Source of the DNA: Gracilaria vermiculophylla
Lineage: Eukaryota; Rhodophyta; Florideophyceae; Gracilariales; Gracilariaceae
DNA: 64,000 nt
Assembly (NCBI GenBank): GCA_019155205.2
Contig: JAHNZQ020000004.1
Location: 5,091,852-5,155,851, forward strand
Reading direction: 5' to 3'
How positions within the stretch are numbered: position 1 is the stretch's first letter; every line of letters begins with the position of its first letter. Below the pieces are notes generated by a model. The model saw only the letters and a list, made by a program, of their open reading frames with translations, had not been told where the DNA came from and made no database searches. A program made the translations under genes and the position numbers. Shown here in pieces: positions 31,920 to 43,995 of the stretch.

Positions 31920-33183
31920 CAGTGCGTTTCAAAATCATATCATGCCTAAAAAACGCGCCAAAGTAGTACTGTAGTGCGCCTTTTGCAGAACATATAAGTA
32001 AAAACCGTTTTATAATCGTAACACTACATCATCAACATCCATCTTTATGGATCGACGTTCACCTCTTTCGCGCTCCAAACAGCTTGAAATCATACAACTA
32101 AAAGCTAATAGAAACTTATATGTCAAAATTAGCCAACTTTTAAAACGTTATCCAGTCTCAACTTCCCGTATCCTAAAAAATCCAGCAACCACTAGAACAA
32201 AAACAATTACATGGCGTTCACACCTCTCAAGTCCTGCAAAATAAATGTTTAATAAAACGGAAACTGTGTGAAAGAAGAGTTTCATGCAAATAATTGCAAA
32301 AACCTTAAACCTCAATGCTTTCAAATCAATAATTTGACATATAATCAATAAAACAAAATTGTTCAAGTATAAAGAAATGATTAAAACATTTTTTATAGGA
32401 GGCAACCATAAGCAGAAAATAATACATTTGTATGAAAACATGGCGTACTTGAGAAATCAATAAGATACAGTCATTTTTTCTGGAGAATAAATATTCAACT
32501 TGGATGTTACAAATTGTTATAAATTTTATTAAAATGATCTAGGAAAAACGCGCTCTGAATTCTGTGCAAGAAACTCTTTAGGTGGTTCTATAATGGTCCG
32601 TGCTGACATATCAGAATATGGGAAAACAGATAATGCATTTCTTCACACACATATAGACTTTTAGTGCTTTCAAAAAGTTGTTTGGAACTATAGGCTAGCT
32701 TAAAGATATTGTGTACCCGGAAGAAGTTTTGGTTTCCAGCGAGATAATTAACCAGTAGTGACAGATGGGCTACAAGAAGCAATTATTACGGTAATGGATT
32801 GGCCGGCACGCTCTCCAGACGTAACCCGCATTTAAAATGGATGTGATTTATTATCTAGAACGGTTTATGGCCATGGAAGGCAGTTTAGCACAGTTTATGA
32901 TTTGAAAAACTGTTTTAAGAATTGCTGGGACAGTACTCCTATTTTTACAATTAACGACTACATCACTTTGATGCCCAAACGCTGTATTTTCGTTACTCAG
33001 AAAAATGGTGTACAACCTAGTTACTGAGTTGCCGAAATACACTTAAACTTAAGAAAGTTGTTATGATTTTGAAACGGTTTTTGGACTTGAATTTATTTTA
33101 AATCTTGATCTTGTAGTCGTACAGTACCAAATTCACAATTTTTGTACTTCGACACCGACGTGTTATGATTTTGAAACAGACTG
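31920..33183 (+). mobile_element. second Tc1-like family, decayed (1264 bp)
   Basis: Ends CAGTGCGTTTCAAAATCATA and TATGATTTTGAAACAGACTG, each next to TA. The transposase start is readable (32047-32244, MDRRSPLSRSKQLEIIQLK and a helix-turn-helix region), the rest is full of stops, with an echo of the DLNP...GHGRQF end near 32815-32885. Its terminal repeat differs from the other copies by ATCAT for AACAT, so it is a separate subfamily. Confidence 0.8.
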
Positions 33184-33911
33184 TACTTAGAGTACGGCGT
33201 TTGCGGAGGCGGTAACAAATACGAATTGCTATGAATGAAGCATATAAAGTGTGCAGGGTATTTGGGTATGCGGCGGCTCAGCATGCGCCTTCGGAGACGG
33301 ACTGGACGAAGCTTTAATTCAGTATGCTTGGCGATGGCAAAACGCAGGAGTGCGGTAGCTGCGGCAAAGCAATGCTAATGAGCATTGTAATATGAAAATG
33401 CGAGGTCAAAAATGATGAGATCCAGTTTTTATTTGCTGCCAAAAACGAGACGTTATTATTGCTGGAATCACTATGCGGCCAACTCTATTGAAACCTTACA
33501 TTAGCAAGCATTGTACATTTTAAAACTACTGTAGTTAACATCATTTTCTGCAATGGCGAAAGAGTAGCTATTCTTTATTGCAGGTCCAAAATCAAAAGAA
33601 ATTCAGTCATTTTTTAAATGGCAGCATTTCCCTCGTGAAAGGGTACCTTGGGCACCCTTTTGCACCATGATGTTAAAGACAAGTGCCGCTTTCTGTATGG
33701 ATTCGTTCTCAGAATCCTCTTTTTTCAGAATATTTTCATGAAGCTCCATGCTAATGAAGCCAGTAGGCCAGTACTCAATTTATCGATCAGTCTTGATGTA
33801 GACAGAAAAGCTCTCCTGCCCCCCAGAACTCTGTGCTGCATCGCCCTTTTTTGCGGGAAAGGTCGTCGATATGATCAACGAAACTAAGAACCCTTCCAAA
33901 ATCTAAAACTA
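33184..33911. other. upstream region of the Sac1-like gene
   Basis: About 730 bp between a Tc1-like end and the Sac1 gene; it should hold the promoter. No other gene seen. Confidence 0.45.
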
Positions 33912-35966
33912 ATGTCCCGGGCCAAACAAATCGGTGCCCAGTCCTTTATTTCAAGTTCATTCCCTCTTCAGGCTCACCGGTTCGTGGCACTTCACACCTG
34001 CTGTCTGGTGCACCCACGAACCGCATACAACTCCTCGTCACCTGCAATCCGATTTCCAGCACGCCCCCTTCAAGGACCTTTCAGACACCCACCTCGGCGC
34101 TCTTCTACACTTATGTCGATGGATTCATTTGTGCTTTCATCTTCCCCACGATGGATGACCGTAGAACCTGCGGCTTCTGATCTCGCTGAAAAACAAATCT
34201 TGTTCATCGACCGCTCCACTTTGAAGATTTCCCTTCTCGACCGGAACGAATGCGCCGCCCTTGCAGAACCAGACAGTCGACGCGTGATCTATGGCCTAGC
34301 TGGCTACATCGAATCTCTACACGATGCCTACTTGCTCATCGTATCAAAACGCAAATCTGTAGGAGCAATTATGGAGCAGGCTGTTTGGCGTGTACAAAGA
34401 TTAGAAGCGTTACCCGTGCGAGGCTTGAAGATGCTCAAGCGCAAATCATTCGATTTAAATCTCACCAAGGAGAGCATTGCTGAAGAATCTATAGTCAATG
34501 GAATGATAAATTCTGCTGTGGCTCTTCCTGGGTTTTACTTCTCTCATGATCTTGACCTCACTAAATCTGCTCAAAAGCGAGCTGACGCTGCCTCCGCCAG
34601 CGACGATGCCGCTGCCGCCCCTGATTTTGCTCGCGCCGATCTGAGATTTGTTTGGAATCGCTATGCCGCAAAGAAACTTATCGATATTGGTGCCATTTCG
34701 TGGCTTGTTCCCTTAATACTTGGATACGTTGATGTTCGCTCGGGAGTTGTCAATGGAAAATCCGTCCAGCTTGCATTGATCTCCAGAAGATGTGCTAATC
34801 GTCCTGGGTTAAGATATACAGCACGAGGTGCGGATATTCATGGGAACGTAAGCAACTTTGTCGAGACGGAACAACTTGTAAGCCATGGTGATGCCTACTG
34901 CAGCTACGTACAAGTAAGAGGAAGCATACCATTACTGTGGAAGCAAGAGGCAGACATTAAGTATAAACCGAAACCCATTCTCAAAGAGGTAGATTCCGGC
35001 GGCAAAGGCGGTTTGAGTCAAATGGCTTTTGAGAAACACTTTGATTCACTTTTTGAACAGTATGGGCCAGTTACTGCGATTTCACTGGTTGATGGTAAAG
35101 GTGGTGAGGCTGCCCTTTTCAACGCACTCAAATCTTCCGTTGAACTCATGCAGAACTCGAAACTTCACTTTGTTCCTTGGGACTTTCACTCCAAGACAAA
35201 AGGGATGAAATATGAAATGGTAGATCAAGAACTTCTACCGTCCATCGATTCTGACTTAAGTGCATACAGCTACTTTTACACGAAAGATGGAACTCCTCTC
35301 GGGATCTCCAGGCGCCAAAGAGGTGTCGTCCGAACGAATTGCGTTGACAGTTTGGATCGGACTAACGTGGTACAGAGCGCCATCGCGCACCAGATTATGG
35401 ACGCCGCTCTAAAGGTAATGGGTGTGCTCGATAGCGACGTCGACTCTTGTTCCACCGCAAAATTTCAAGCCTTCGAAAAACAGTTCAAGGATACATGGGC
35501 TGACCACGCTGACGCGTTGTCCCGAGTATACGCAGGCTCCGGAGCTCTCAAGACGGACTTCACCCGAACAGGAAAAAGATCGAAATTTGGAATGGTTCAA
35601 GATGGTGTTCGGGCTATTCGACGCTACATGTACCAAAACTTTTTGGATGGGCGAAGACAAGACGGAATTGACATCATGTTAGGGGTCGTTTCTCTACCTG
35701 GAGCATATGAATCTCAAGCAAGTTCGCGCTCACTGAGTGCAATCAAATCCAAAGCCGAGCCTCTGTTACTCTGGGAAAAATATCTTCCACATCTAGTTAT
35801 ATTTTGCATTTCGATCATTTGTATCGCATCTTTTGGCATCAAAACGCTGAAAACAAAGTACATTTTAATTTGCATGGGAGTCATCGGCATGATCACGTTT
35901 CTTAGGTTGATGTTGTCTGTTGGTCACAAGCTTGTTTCTCGACCAAGACTTGACGGCACGAACTAG
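33912..35966 (+). CDS. SAC1: Sac1-family phosphoinositide phosphatase (684 or 617 aa)
   Basis: Sac1 hydrolyses phosphatidylinositol 4-phosphate (and others) at the ER and Golgi. The catalytic CX5R(T/S) motif is intact, RTNCVDSLDRTNVVQ (Cys at residue 477 of the long form). Other family blocks: VIYGLAGYIESLHDAYLLIV, FYFSHDLDLT, RFVWNRY, LALISRRCANRPGLRYTARG, NFVETEQLV, YVQVRGSIPLLWKQ. Two hydrophobic helices close to the C-terminus (LVIFCISIICIASFG and LICMGVIGMITFL) match the ER anchor of Sac1. Two starts are possible: ATG 33912 adds 67 Ser/Arg/Pro-rich residues; ATG 34113 gives 617 residues, the usual length (yeast 623). The longer leader looks less protein-like, so 34113 is preferred. No introns. 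Confidence 0.95.
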   Translation: MSRAKQIGAQSFISSSFPLQAHRFVALHTCCLVHPRTAYNSSSPAIRFPARPLQGPFRHPPRRSSTLMSMDSFVLSSSPRWMTVEPAASDLAEKQILFIDRSTLKISLLDRNECAALAEPDSRRVIYGLAGYIESLHDAYLLIVSKRKSVGAIMEQAVWRVQRLEALPVRGLKMLKRKSFDLNLTKESIAEESIVNGMINSAVALPGFYFSHDLDLTKSAQKRADAASASDDAAAAPDFARADLRFVWNRYAAKKLIDIGAISWLVPLILGYVDVRSGVVNGKSVQLALISRRCANRPGLRYTARGADIHGNVSNFVETEQLVSHGDAYCSYVQVRGSIPLLWKQEADIKYKPKPILKEVDSGGKGGLSQMAFEKHFDSLFEQYGPVTAISLVDGKGGEAALFNALKSSVELMQNSKLHFVPWDFHSKTKGMKYEMVDQELLPSIDSDLSAYSYFYTKDGTPLGISRRQRGVVRTNCVDSLDRTNVVQSAIAHQIMDAALKVMGVLDSDVDSCSTAKFQAFEKQFKDTWADHADALSRVYAGSGALKTDFTRTGKRSKFGMVQDGVRAIRRYMYQNFLDGRRQDGIDIMLGVVSLPGAYESQASSRSLSAIKSKAEPLLLWEKYLPHLVIFCISIICIASFGIKTLKTKYILICMGVIGMITFLRLMLSVGHKLVSRPRLDGTN

Positions 35967-36256
35967 AGGAAAACTCGCTGATGGTCATGAAATCTTTAGG
36001 AAAAGCATTGTCGATTCTTCCCGAAAGATTGACATGTACGAAGTAAACGGACTATTGAATGGCGAGCTTACGGTAAACCCTTCCACATGTGGTTATTATG
36101 CTTTGCATATTGGATGAATTAGCGTGGCCTTTCGCCGTACATGATATTCTAGGCAACTCAGAACATGTTTATTCTTGAACTCACAGAAACCATGTTTGCG
36201 TTGCGATGAGATTCTGGGACAGGGATGTTACCATATCCTTAGTAAAACGAGGTAAG
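35967..36256. other. 3' region between convergent genes
   Basis: 290 bp between the stop codons of Sac1 and the epimerase. Nothing else seen. Confidence 0.5.
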
Positions 36257-37084
36257 CTACACCAATGCTGTAGCAGGACGTTTTGCATCCCGGATTTCTG
36301 TGATTGCTTCCGCATAGTTCGATGCACCGAATACACCAGATCCAGATACAAGAGAATTCGCACCAGCTTCAACAACCTTGTAGGCATTATGACCCTTTAT
36401 ACCACCGTCAACCTCAATCCAAGGATTGAGACCGCGTTCATCGGCCATTTTTCGAATAGCTGCTATCTTTGGTACCACTGACTCAATAAATCCTTGCCCA
36501 CCGAACCCCGGATTGACCGACATGACGAGAACGAGATCGCAAAGGTCTAGCACATATTCAATGGCCGACGCTGGAGTAGCCGGGTTAAGAACGACACCTG
36601 CCTTACATCCGAGCTCTTTGATGAGATTGAGAGTTCTGTGCAGGTGAATTGTGCTCTCTCCTTCACAGTGAACAGAGATGATATCGGCACCGGCCTTTGC
36701 AAACTCCGGAATTATGAGTTCTGGCTCAACAATCATAAGATGAACATCAAGTGGTTTGCTTGTAACCGGTCGGAGTGCCTTGACAACTAATGGGCCAATT
36801 GTTATGTTTGGAACGAAACGACCATCCATGACGTCGACATGAATCCAATCGCAACCTGCTGCGTCAATTGCTCGCACTTCTTCTCCAAGTTTCGAGAAAT
36901 CAGCCGACAGAATAGATGGAGAAACTACAACCTGTCCCTTTCCAGGCGCTGGTACTTCCACAGCAGCCCGTGGTGCGAGTTGGGGAGGGCGAGAGCAAAT
37001 CGCCGGCCGTCGTTCAGGAGCTGCTGGTGTGAAGAAGGTGCGGCCGAGTAGAGAAGATGGGGCTATGAATGCGGTGATTCCCAT
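36257..37084 (-). CDS. RPE: ribulose-phosphate 3-epimerase, plastid-type (275 aa)
   Basis: Interconverts ribulose 5-phosphate and xylulose 5-phosphate in the Calvin cycle and pentose phosphate pathway. From residue 51 the TIM-barrel enzyme is complete: [63 protein letters not shown], and the phosphate site EVDGGI...[12 protein letters not shown]; the metal-binding His, Asp and Asp are present. The first 50 residues ([13 protein letters not shown]...) are Arg/Ser/Ala/Pro-rich with a Phe near the start, as in red-algal plastid leaders, so plastid import is inferred. Start ATG 37084. It converges with Sac1. Upstream lies transposon debris, so its promoter must be within about 400 bp. Confidence 0.95.
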   Translation of the reverse strand: MGITAFIAPSSLLGRTFFTPAAPERRPAICSRPPQLAPRAAVEVPAPGKGQVVVSPSILSADFSKLGEEVRAIDAAGCDWIHVDVMDGRFVPNITIGPLVVKALRPVTSKPLDVHLMIVEPELIIPEFAKAGADIISVHCEGESTIHLHRTLNLIKELGCKAGVVLNPATPASAIEYVLDLCDLVLVMSVNPGFGGQGFIESVVPKIAAIRKMADERGLNPWIEVDGGIKGHNAYKVVEAGANSLVSGSGVFGASNYAEAITEIRDAKRPATALV

Positions 37085-37499
37085 TTCTGGATACGTTTAT
37101 ACAAGTAACAGCCTCAGTATGCAAGAATCAGCGGTGAAACACAGGTGCTTTGTACTAAAAGTTGCGGGGGGTGTACCGCGTTTTGAAGCCAATGCGTTGT
37201 TCAAATCACCAAGAACGTGGGGGGAGCTCAAACTGGGGCAGAATGAGCGGTTCACAGTGCAGCAGGCCGACCTTCCGCTCGCCGGGCATGTTCTGTGGGA
37301 CGTGGCGTACAGTACCCTTCTCACAGGCTTGATTTAGGCAATGGTTTAATTTGGGCTTATCTAAAAAAAAATAGCGTCTGCACTTTTCCGCCTCCTGAAA
37401 TCTACTCAATCTTCCTCTTTCGCCGACACCATGCACCTGAACAGCCCAGCCGTCCATCCACCTCCCCACGTTCGTATTGAACCGTCCATAGCAATATGC
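37085..37499. other. upstream region of the epimerase gene
   Basis: Likely promoter. Short random frames only. Confidence 0.45.
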
Positions 37500-39060
37500 T
37501 TCCGTCCATGAGAGCAAAAACCCTAGCCCATAACGCAACTCAAAAAGCCAGAAGAGGATAAGGTCAGAAGAGCAGAAGCCCTGTCGCTTTTTCAAAAGAG
37601 CAAAATTGCCATAGGGGCGTCTACAAAGACAGGGTTCTCCAGAAACACGACTACGCGCATTAAAAACCCTTTGAAACCTCCAACGAGGTCGAGTTCAAAA
37701 AGCTGCTTGACCCTGTGCATCATCATGCCGGGCTGTAGACAGTCTTATCGTCACACGAAGAAAAAATCGTCTTTAAGCACACTTTACACGACGCGGCGTA
37801 TGGTTTTGCAGTGGATTTCACATTCATGACCACTGTACATGCAAAAATAGCAGCCGGTAACTATAACGTGTACGCTAATCGTGTGCCATCATCTGACGCC
37901 ATTCGATCTTCTCGAGCTCGAAACCGGGCCCTGGCGTACAGGGTATCTGAAAAAGTAGCCGGAGCACGACTGGCTGCTCAAAGCAAGACACATAAAGAAA
38001 GTTTCAAGTACGCGCTGCAGGATGTAAGAAAACTACATCCGGGTATATTTTCCGATGCCATTTGAATTTGGAATGGGGATGAAACCGCGGTATTCCGAGA
38101 ATATGAAAGAAAAATCAGATGCTATGCTTTAGCGTCAACGCACAGTGGTGGTGCTAGACGCAGTATTAGAGACTTTGAAACACATGTGACAGCCGGAGTC
38201 GCCGTTTCGGCTGCGGGTATTGTTGCCCCTCTTTTTGTTCTAGCTTCTGGAAAACGAATTGTTAGAACTTGGCGAGACCCTATACAAGAGTAGGACTTTA
38301 CTAACTCACTCGAAGTACTCCACTGGCTTTGCAAAGATAGCTGGTTGCCGCCGGAAACTGCAATCCGTGTGACCAAGTCTGGCTCCGTCGACCGCTGTGC
38401 TGTCGTGAAAATCGCCGAATATGTAAATGCGCATGCCAGGATAACCATCCCTTCTGATGAGCACATTTTGCTTTTGGTAGACGGACATAGCTCCAGGGAA
38501 GGCTTGGAGTGAATTAAGACATGGCAGCGATTCAACATTATCGTCGTTCGTCTTCCCGCAAATACAACCCACATTTTACAGACTTTCGATCAGCTAGTGA
38601 ACTGAGCGTTTCATCGCACAGTTCGAAAAACTATAGATGAGTAATTGGCCATGGTGCACCTCTCATGGGCTGAGACGTCTCACAAAATCATGGTAGCAGT
38701 AGCTGGCCATCAAACGATCACATGAAGCGATGCCAGGTTGTCGTTTGTGAAATTCAGGCCAATGGACTTCAGATTTGTTCTCTCCGCCATTCCTTTAGGA
38801 CAGACCGAAAACCCCTTAACCGAAAACGTAGATGCAAGTCAGAGCTCTGCCCACGCTGAAGCTATTTTGGGCATGTTGACGGCCGCTAAGAGTAATAAGC
38901 TGCGGTCTCAAATACAACGCCTTCCGAACGGAAGGCTCCCCGCCTCTCGAACCCTTTCCAAAATAGCTGCACGTATTCGTACCAACTATAGGGTCTACAC
39001 GATTCCACAGCAGGAGATACGGGCTCCACGATCTGGGAATTGTAGTCGTAAAGCTAGTAA

Positions 39061-39585
39061 TGAAGTGCAACGCCCGCTAGGCGGCTTTTTTTGGCACTTC
39101 GTCTTTTTCCGGAAGTCCCAGTTAGTTCCTTGTTTATGACTAGGAATACCCGGCAGGGCCGGTGAGGGTGATGCACACGTAGCAACCGGCTGGTCGAAAT
39201 GCGCCGTGGCAAGCGAACCGCACGTGTTACACGCGTTGCGCCACAATGGCGAATAGAACGATAGATACAATTTCACTATTTATTTAGTTATTACACTGGG
39301 CAGTCTACNNNNNNNNNNNNNNNNNNNNNNNNNNNNNNNNNNNNNNNNNNNNNNNNNNNNNNNNNNNNNNNNNNNNNNNNNNNNNNNNNNNNNNNNNNNN
39401 NNNNNNNNCGGATCCTTCTTGGTTCACCATCTACCTTCCGCCGCTTGTCGTGACGGGTGACCTCGGCCTTACAACCCGACTTAGTCGTGTCACCCTCGGA
39501 AGGGCTCTTTCGCTGTGCTACCCTCGCGAGAGGAAGATCCCGAGCGTCTTCGGAGTGTTTTCCTGCTTGCAGGCATTGCACTACA
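39061..39585 (+). mobile_element. gypsy-type LTR (or element with a gap), TSD agtaa
   Basis: Starts TGAAGTGCAACGCCC and ends GCATTGCACTACA, flanked by agtaa (39056-39060, 39586-39590). Same family as the LTR at 16449-16799. A 100-N gap (39309-39408) lies inside, so the internal region may be missing from the assembly. Confidence 0.8.
39309..39408. other. assembly gap of 100 N
   Basis: Exactly 100 N inside the LTR-like element. Confidence 0.99.
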
Positions 39586-39837
39586 AGTAAGAATAGCGGA
39601 GACATGAAAAATGCAAAGATACTGACGTTGAGGGGACCTGAAACGTCGTTTTGGGATGCACAGTTGTCCAATTCTGAGATGGAGGATGCGCGGATACTCG
39701 GCGTTCAAGTCTGGGAGCCATCTAACAGGGGTATATTGGATAAGGAGAATTTTGAACCGGTTTGTCTCGAAAACGTAGCCCGCAATGCAGAGTCCTCAGT
39801 TCATGACTGCTTTGACGATATTACAGATGGTCAATAG

Positions 39838-40229
39838 CGCAGACGATTTGCGTCAGGTGAATCGGAGCAAGGAAGGGGCTGCTACACAGATTCGCATCAT
39901 GATGCTGCACGGTTTTTGCTGGGATTGTCACAGCTTCGATAGATATGTCTCTGCCGAGGTACTCAAATTGAGCCGGATGGCCTTTGCTGCGCTCATAAAC
40001 AGAAAATTGAGTACCCCCAAAACGTCTCGCATGGGGGCTAAATGGCAGATTTTACATAAATTGTTAACTTGAACAAATCAAGCCTGTGAGAAGGGTAACG
40101 TAAGCGTGGATACTGCTGGGAAAATTTTATTTAATTGCATCGCAAATGTCGTGGGCCTTAACGCTGGTTGCGCAATGTCTGGAATATGGAGGTATGGGCG
40201 AAGTTGACCGAAAGTCTGTTTCAAAAGTA
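39838..40229. other. short intervening DNA
   Basis: Ends in a partial terminal repeat (GTCTGTTTCAAAAG) that directly abuts the next Tc1-like element. No gene recognised; one 96-codon frame (39785-40072) is unassigned. Confidence 0.4.
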
Positions 40230-41506
40230 CAGTGCGTTTCAAAAACATATTACCCCTCACAAGTGCGCCAAAACTGTACTGTAGACTAGATTTTGCACAT
40301 AGTCTATGTAGAATCGTTTCAAAAAGATATGTACACCGTCTTCTTTTTAGTAAAAATGGCTCGAGGCCCGCCACTTTCCGAGCAAAAACAGCTTCAAATC
40401 GTTAAGTTAAACGCAGAGACACATTCTAACAGTGCTATAGCTAAAACATTAAAGCGTTCTAGGGTCATAATTGCTATTTTTCTCAAAAACCCGACTCTAT
40501 GTGGCTTAAAACGATTTTCGGGACGCCCAAAGAATCTCAGCCCAGCAGATAAGAGAGGAAGTAAAAGGCATTTATGCAAAGGAAAAGTATCTTGCAAAAA
40601 AATTGGAATTAATTTAAATCTCATCGTTTCTAAATCTACAATATGCAGGCGGATAGACAGCACAAATTTATTTAAATGAAAATAATTAAAAAAACTTTCT
40701 TTCTTCAAGACCATCACAAGCAAAACATGGTTACCTGGTGTGCTGAAAAAGCCTACTGGAAAAATGAATGGGAAAATGTTATTTTTACTGATGAAAAAAA
40801 GTTCAATTGGGATGGACCACATTGCTACAAATATTATTGGCACGATGTTTGTTAGGAGTGTCATGAATTGTATACTAAGAATTCAGGTGGAGGCTCTGTG
40901 ATAGTCTGGGCGGGAATTTCTAAAACAGGTGTCACTGAAATTGCATTTATTTAAACAACCATGAACGCGGAAAAGTATAAAAAAGTTCTATATAATTATT
41001 TGCTGCCTTTTAGTTTACGATTCCATGAATAAAAGTTCATTTTTCAACAGGATAATGCGCCTGTACACACTTCATCTTTAATCAAAAATTGGCTACAGGA
41101 GTCTGAAGTATCTGTTTTAGAGTAGCCGGCGCGCTCACCAAATTTGAACCCAGTTGAAAACGTTTGGAGACCTGCTGGTGAAGATGGTTTATGCGCATGG
41201 AAGGCAAGTTTAGACAGTTTTTGAACTCAAAAACTGTATTAAAAATTGCTGGAAATCTATAACAGTTTCAAAGTGGAAATGTACATCAATTCGATGCCAA
41301 AACGTTGCATTAGCGTTACACAGCATAAAAGATGCAAAATAAACTATTGAGCGTCGCGCAGTAAAGATTTGTTATTGCTGATCGTATGTTTTTGAAACGG
41401 TTTTTTGACTTTACTTTTTTCTTAAACCTATTTTTGTAGGCGTACAGTATAGATTTGGTAGTTTTTTGAGATTTCACAGCATGTCGTATGTTTTTGAAAC
41501 AGTCTG
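40230..41506 (+). mobile_element. Tc1-like element (1277 bp)
   Basis: Flanked by TA (40228-40229, 41507-41508). Left end CAGTGCGTTTCAAAAACATA, right end TATGTTTTTGAAACAGTCTG. Same family as 30434-31711. Confidence 0.92.
40356..41220 (+). pseudogene. Tc1-like transposase, frameshifted
   Basis: ATG 40356 opens MARGPPLSEQKQLQIVKLNA with helix-turn-helix IAKTLKRSRVII; this frame stops at 40677. The catalytic half is in another frame: FTDEKKFN (40785), VWAGISKTG (40905), FQQDNAPVH (41040), PNLNPVENVW (41145), interrupted by at least four stops. The second-to-last acid block has Asn for Asp next to LNP. Confidence 0.85.
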
Positions 41507-42707
41507 TATAGGACACCTAACATTTTGATGCAAATCATTCTTTTTAGTACTGCAGTGCTACCAAAATTAGTTTTCAAAAAACTTCACGTTAAAAAACCGT
41601 TTCAAAACTATAGGACATTTTACTTTCAAACTACCTTTTGCCTTCTTCGGTACTTGATTTTTGCTTTTTTGTACTAAATAATGTAACTCTAATTCAATGC
41701 TTTTGCATCGCACTTCTCTAACGTCTCCTACTTAAAATATTCATAAATTTTGCGCTATTTCCGATACTTTTGCTTTACTCAAAACCTGTTCAAAATGGCC
41801 GAAAATGGTCATAAAGCATTCTAACGAGGACACGTTATTCATTTTCAAAGACGTTTAAGTGAACTTAACGTGTAAGTAACTGCGTGGAATAACTTTATAG
41901 CAAGCAAAGAATATTTTTCATTTTTATAAACTCCTAAACGCCGATGCTATCTTGGTGAAAAACCGGTTTACAGTTCTGATAAGACATGTAAACTATTATA
42001 AAACGTTGTGTGAAATCATTTGTAAGCATTTTTGAGTCTATAAAGCTTACTTAAAAGGCTTTATATGTAGCTGTTTTTATCGAAAGTCCAGTGCATGGCA
42101 TAATATACGCTCTAGTAGAACTTTTCTATATAGAAATGCTGTTTGATATTTTTGCTTATGACAGCAATATGTACACCACTGTCATTTATCTTAATCACTT
42201 TTCTACTCAATTCAAAATACCTTCTCTTAGCAGCTTCCGTTTCTTTCAGTTCTCATTGCACACTGTGGCATCATTTTTTCTTTATATGCAACTTAACAGA
42301 GGTAATCCAGTTCAGTTTTAAAAACGGAAAGAGTTTTGAAGCGTTTTTTATTACCATATTATTCTTTTTCTTGTATACGCATCGTTCTACTCATGGGTTT
42401 ATAGTGCAAAATACAATGCCAGGATAATATTCTTGCAAAACATTATGCATGGTGTTGCAACCGGCTATTACTTACTGTTAGCTAACAATAAATTTTAAGA
42501 TTGTATTACTGTACATAATAAGGAACATGATATAAAAAATGAGAGCAACAGCCGAGATCTAAGGTATTGTTAGGAATTTGTGTCATAAGCTTTTAATTTA
42601 AAAGTTCTAATGTCTCTTTGAACAAAGGAAACAACGTGTTGGGGAAATAATAACGAGTGAGTTCGAAATGCCTTTTACTTTTGAAACACGTTTTTCAGGG
42701 TTTTAAG
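41507..42707. other. AT-rich region without a gene
   Basis: About 1.2 kb, clearly richer in A and T than its neighbours, with scattered pieces of Tc1-like ends (GTTTCAAAACTATAG near 41600). No coding frame of interest. Confidence 0.5.
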
Positions 42708-43995
42708 TGTGGTACAGTGGATCTTAAGGTAATATTGCCATGGGGCTTCGCGACGAGATATTTCTAAGGAGGGCTCGTATTGTATTAACTGAGCCACGTG
42801 CTGCATTACTCGGCCCACTTGCGCTACAGTACCCTTCAGGAACGGTAGAATTACGATTTATTTCAGTTAATTGGTGCAGGTAGTTACTACAGTAGTGAAA
42901 CCTGCGGGGGTGGGCTTTCAGCGTGGTACTTAATCTGCCGGTCGAGCTCCATCTCTAGGGGAGGTAAACCAAGCACCCTTGAGTCTTCCTTTACTTCTTC
43001 CGGTTGGAGACTCTTGTCAAACGCCTTCAGGTTTTTAAGCCGCCGATCCCCAGGTTTCTTCATAGCAGTGCCTGTAAGATCATTGTCCACTCAGAAAACC
43101 CCCTTCCCCGCTTGGTACTTGCGGACTTCCTTTCAGAATTCTCCCGGCTCGTGACCGTGATTACCGGAGACCATCTTTAGGAAACCGCGCCTTTTGGAGT
43201 CACCAAAAACATCTAACAGACATTGTGCGCTACCACTTCGAAAGGAGGACTGAAGGTACCACAACTGGTCTCCAGACTTAGAAGGTCAGTTTCCAAAAGC
43301 AATCACAAGAGTCTCGACAGAGAAGTGTTATTAGTTTGCGGCTATCGGAATCCAACAGTAGAATTCTTCCTTAAAAAGATTCGAAAGTGAAAAGGGAATC
43401 ACCCCCGAACTACTCCTATATGGACCCCTCGGAACCCACAATTGTAGTACAGTGGCTTCTATAGAAATATGGTGGTGTGGCTTTATGGTGTGATATCCCT
43501 AAGGACGTCTCGTGTTTTAATAACTGAGCCACGTGATGCATAATTCGGCCAGCGTGCGCTACAGTATTCTCAAGGGATGATAAAATTTAGATTTATTTTA
43601 GTTAATTTGTGGGGTAATTACTACAGTAGCGAGACCTGCCGAGGCGGGTTCCCGGCTTGATACTTAATCTGCTCGTCGAATTCCATCTCTGGGGGAAGTA
43701 AAACCAAACACCCTTGAGCCTTCATCTATTTTTCCGGTTGGAGTCTCTTGTCGATCAACTCAGGTTTCTAAGCCGCCGATCGCCAGATCGCATCATAGCA
43801 GCGCCTGTAGGAGCATTGTTCATCCAGGGAACCTCCCCCTCCGCTTGTTGTTTGCGGATCCCCTTTAATAATTCCTCCTACTCGCGACAGCGAATACCGG
43901 AGACGACCTTTAGGAACACGCACCTTTAGAGTCAACAAAAACTCCTAACGGACGTTGTGCTCTACTACCTCGAAAGGAGAACTGACAGTACCACA
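42708..43995 (+). mobile_element. family A gypsy, internally deleted, two unlike LTRs
   Basis: LTR 42708-43263, then the primer-binding-like TGGTCTCCAGACTTAGAAG (43266-43284) and about 160 bp of leader that matches the leader of copy 1 (minus 3040-3120), then a second LTR 43443-43995. The first LTR belongs to the subfamily of 28401, the second to the main subfamily, and the outer flanks (ttaag, ggaac) differ. It is best read as two insertions or a recombinant, not one simple element. Confidence 0.8.

Larger units (their letters stand above)
37500..39837 (+). pseudogene. pogo/Tigger-like (DDE_1) transposase, decayed, split by an LTR
   Basis: In plus-strand frames with several stops: an N-terminal helix-turn-helix-like part (about 37750-38060), then NGDETAVFRE (first acid, 38085), LLLVDGHSSR (second, 38465) and PANTTHILQTFDQ (38550), the order of the DDE_1 superfamily. 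The frame goes on to a C-terminal tail, is cut at 39060 by an LTR, and resumes after it (39586) to a stop at 39837. The LTR carries the duplication agtaa. Jerky/CENP-B-like domesticated genes belong to the same superfamily, but with this many stops it is a relic. Confidence 0.75.

Noticed and set aside
42143..42427. Hydrophobic ORF in the AT-rich region
   Set aside because: Phe/Leu-rich composition follows from T-rich DNA; overlapping frames look the same.
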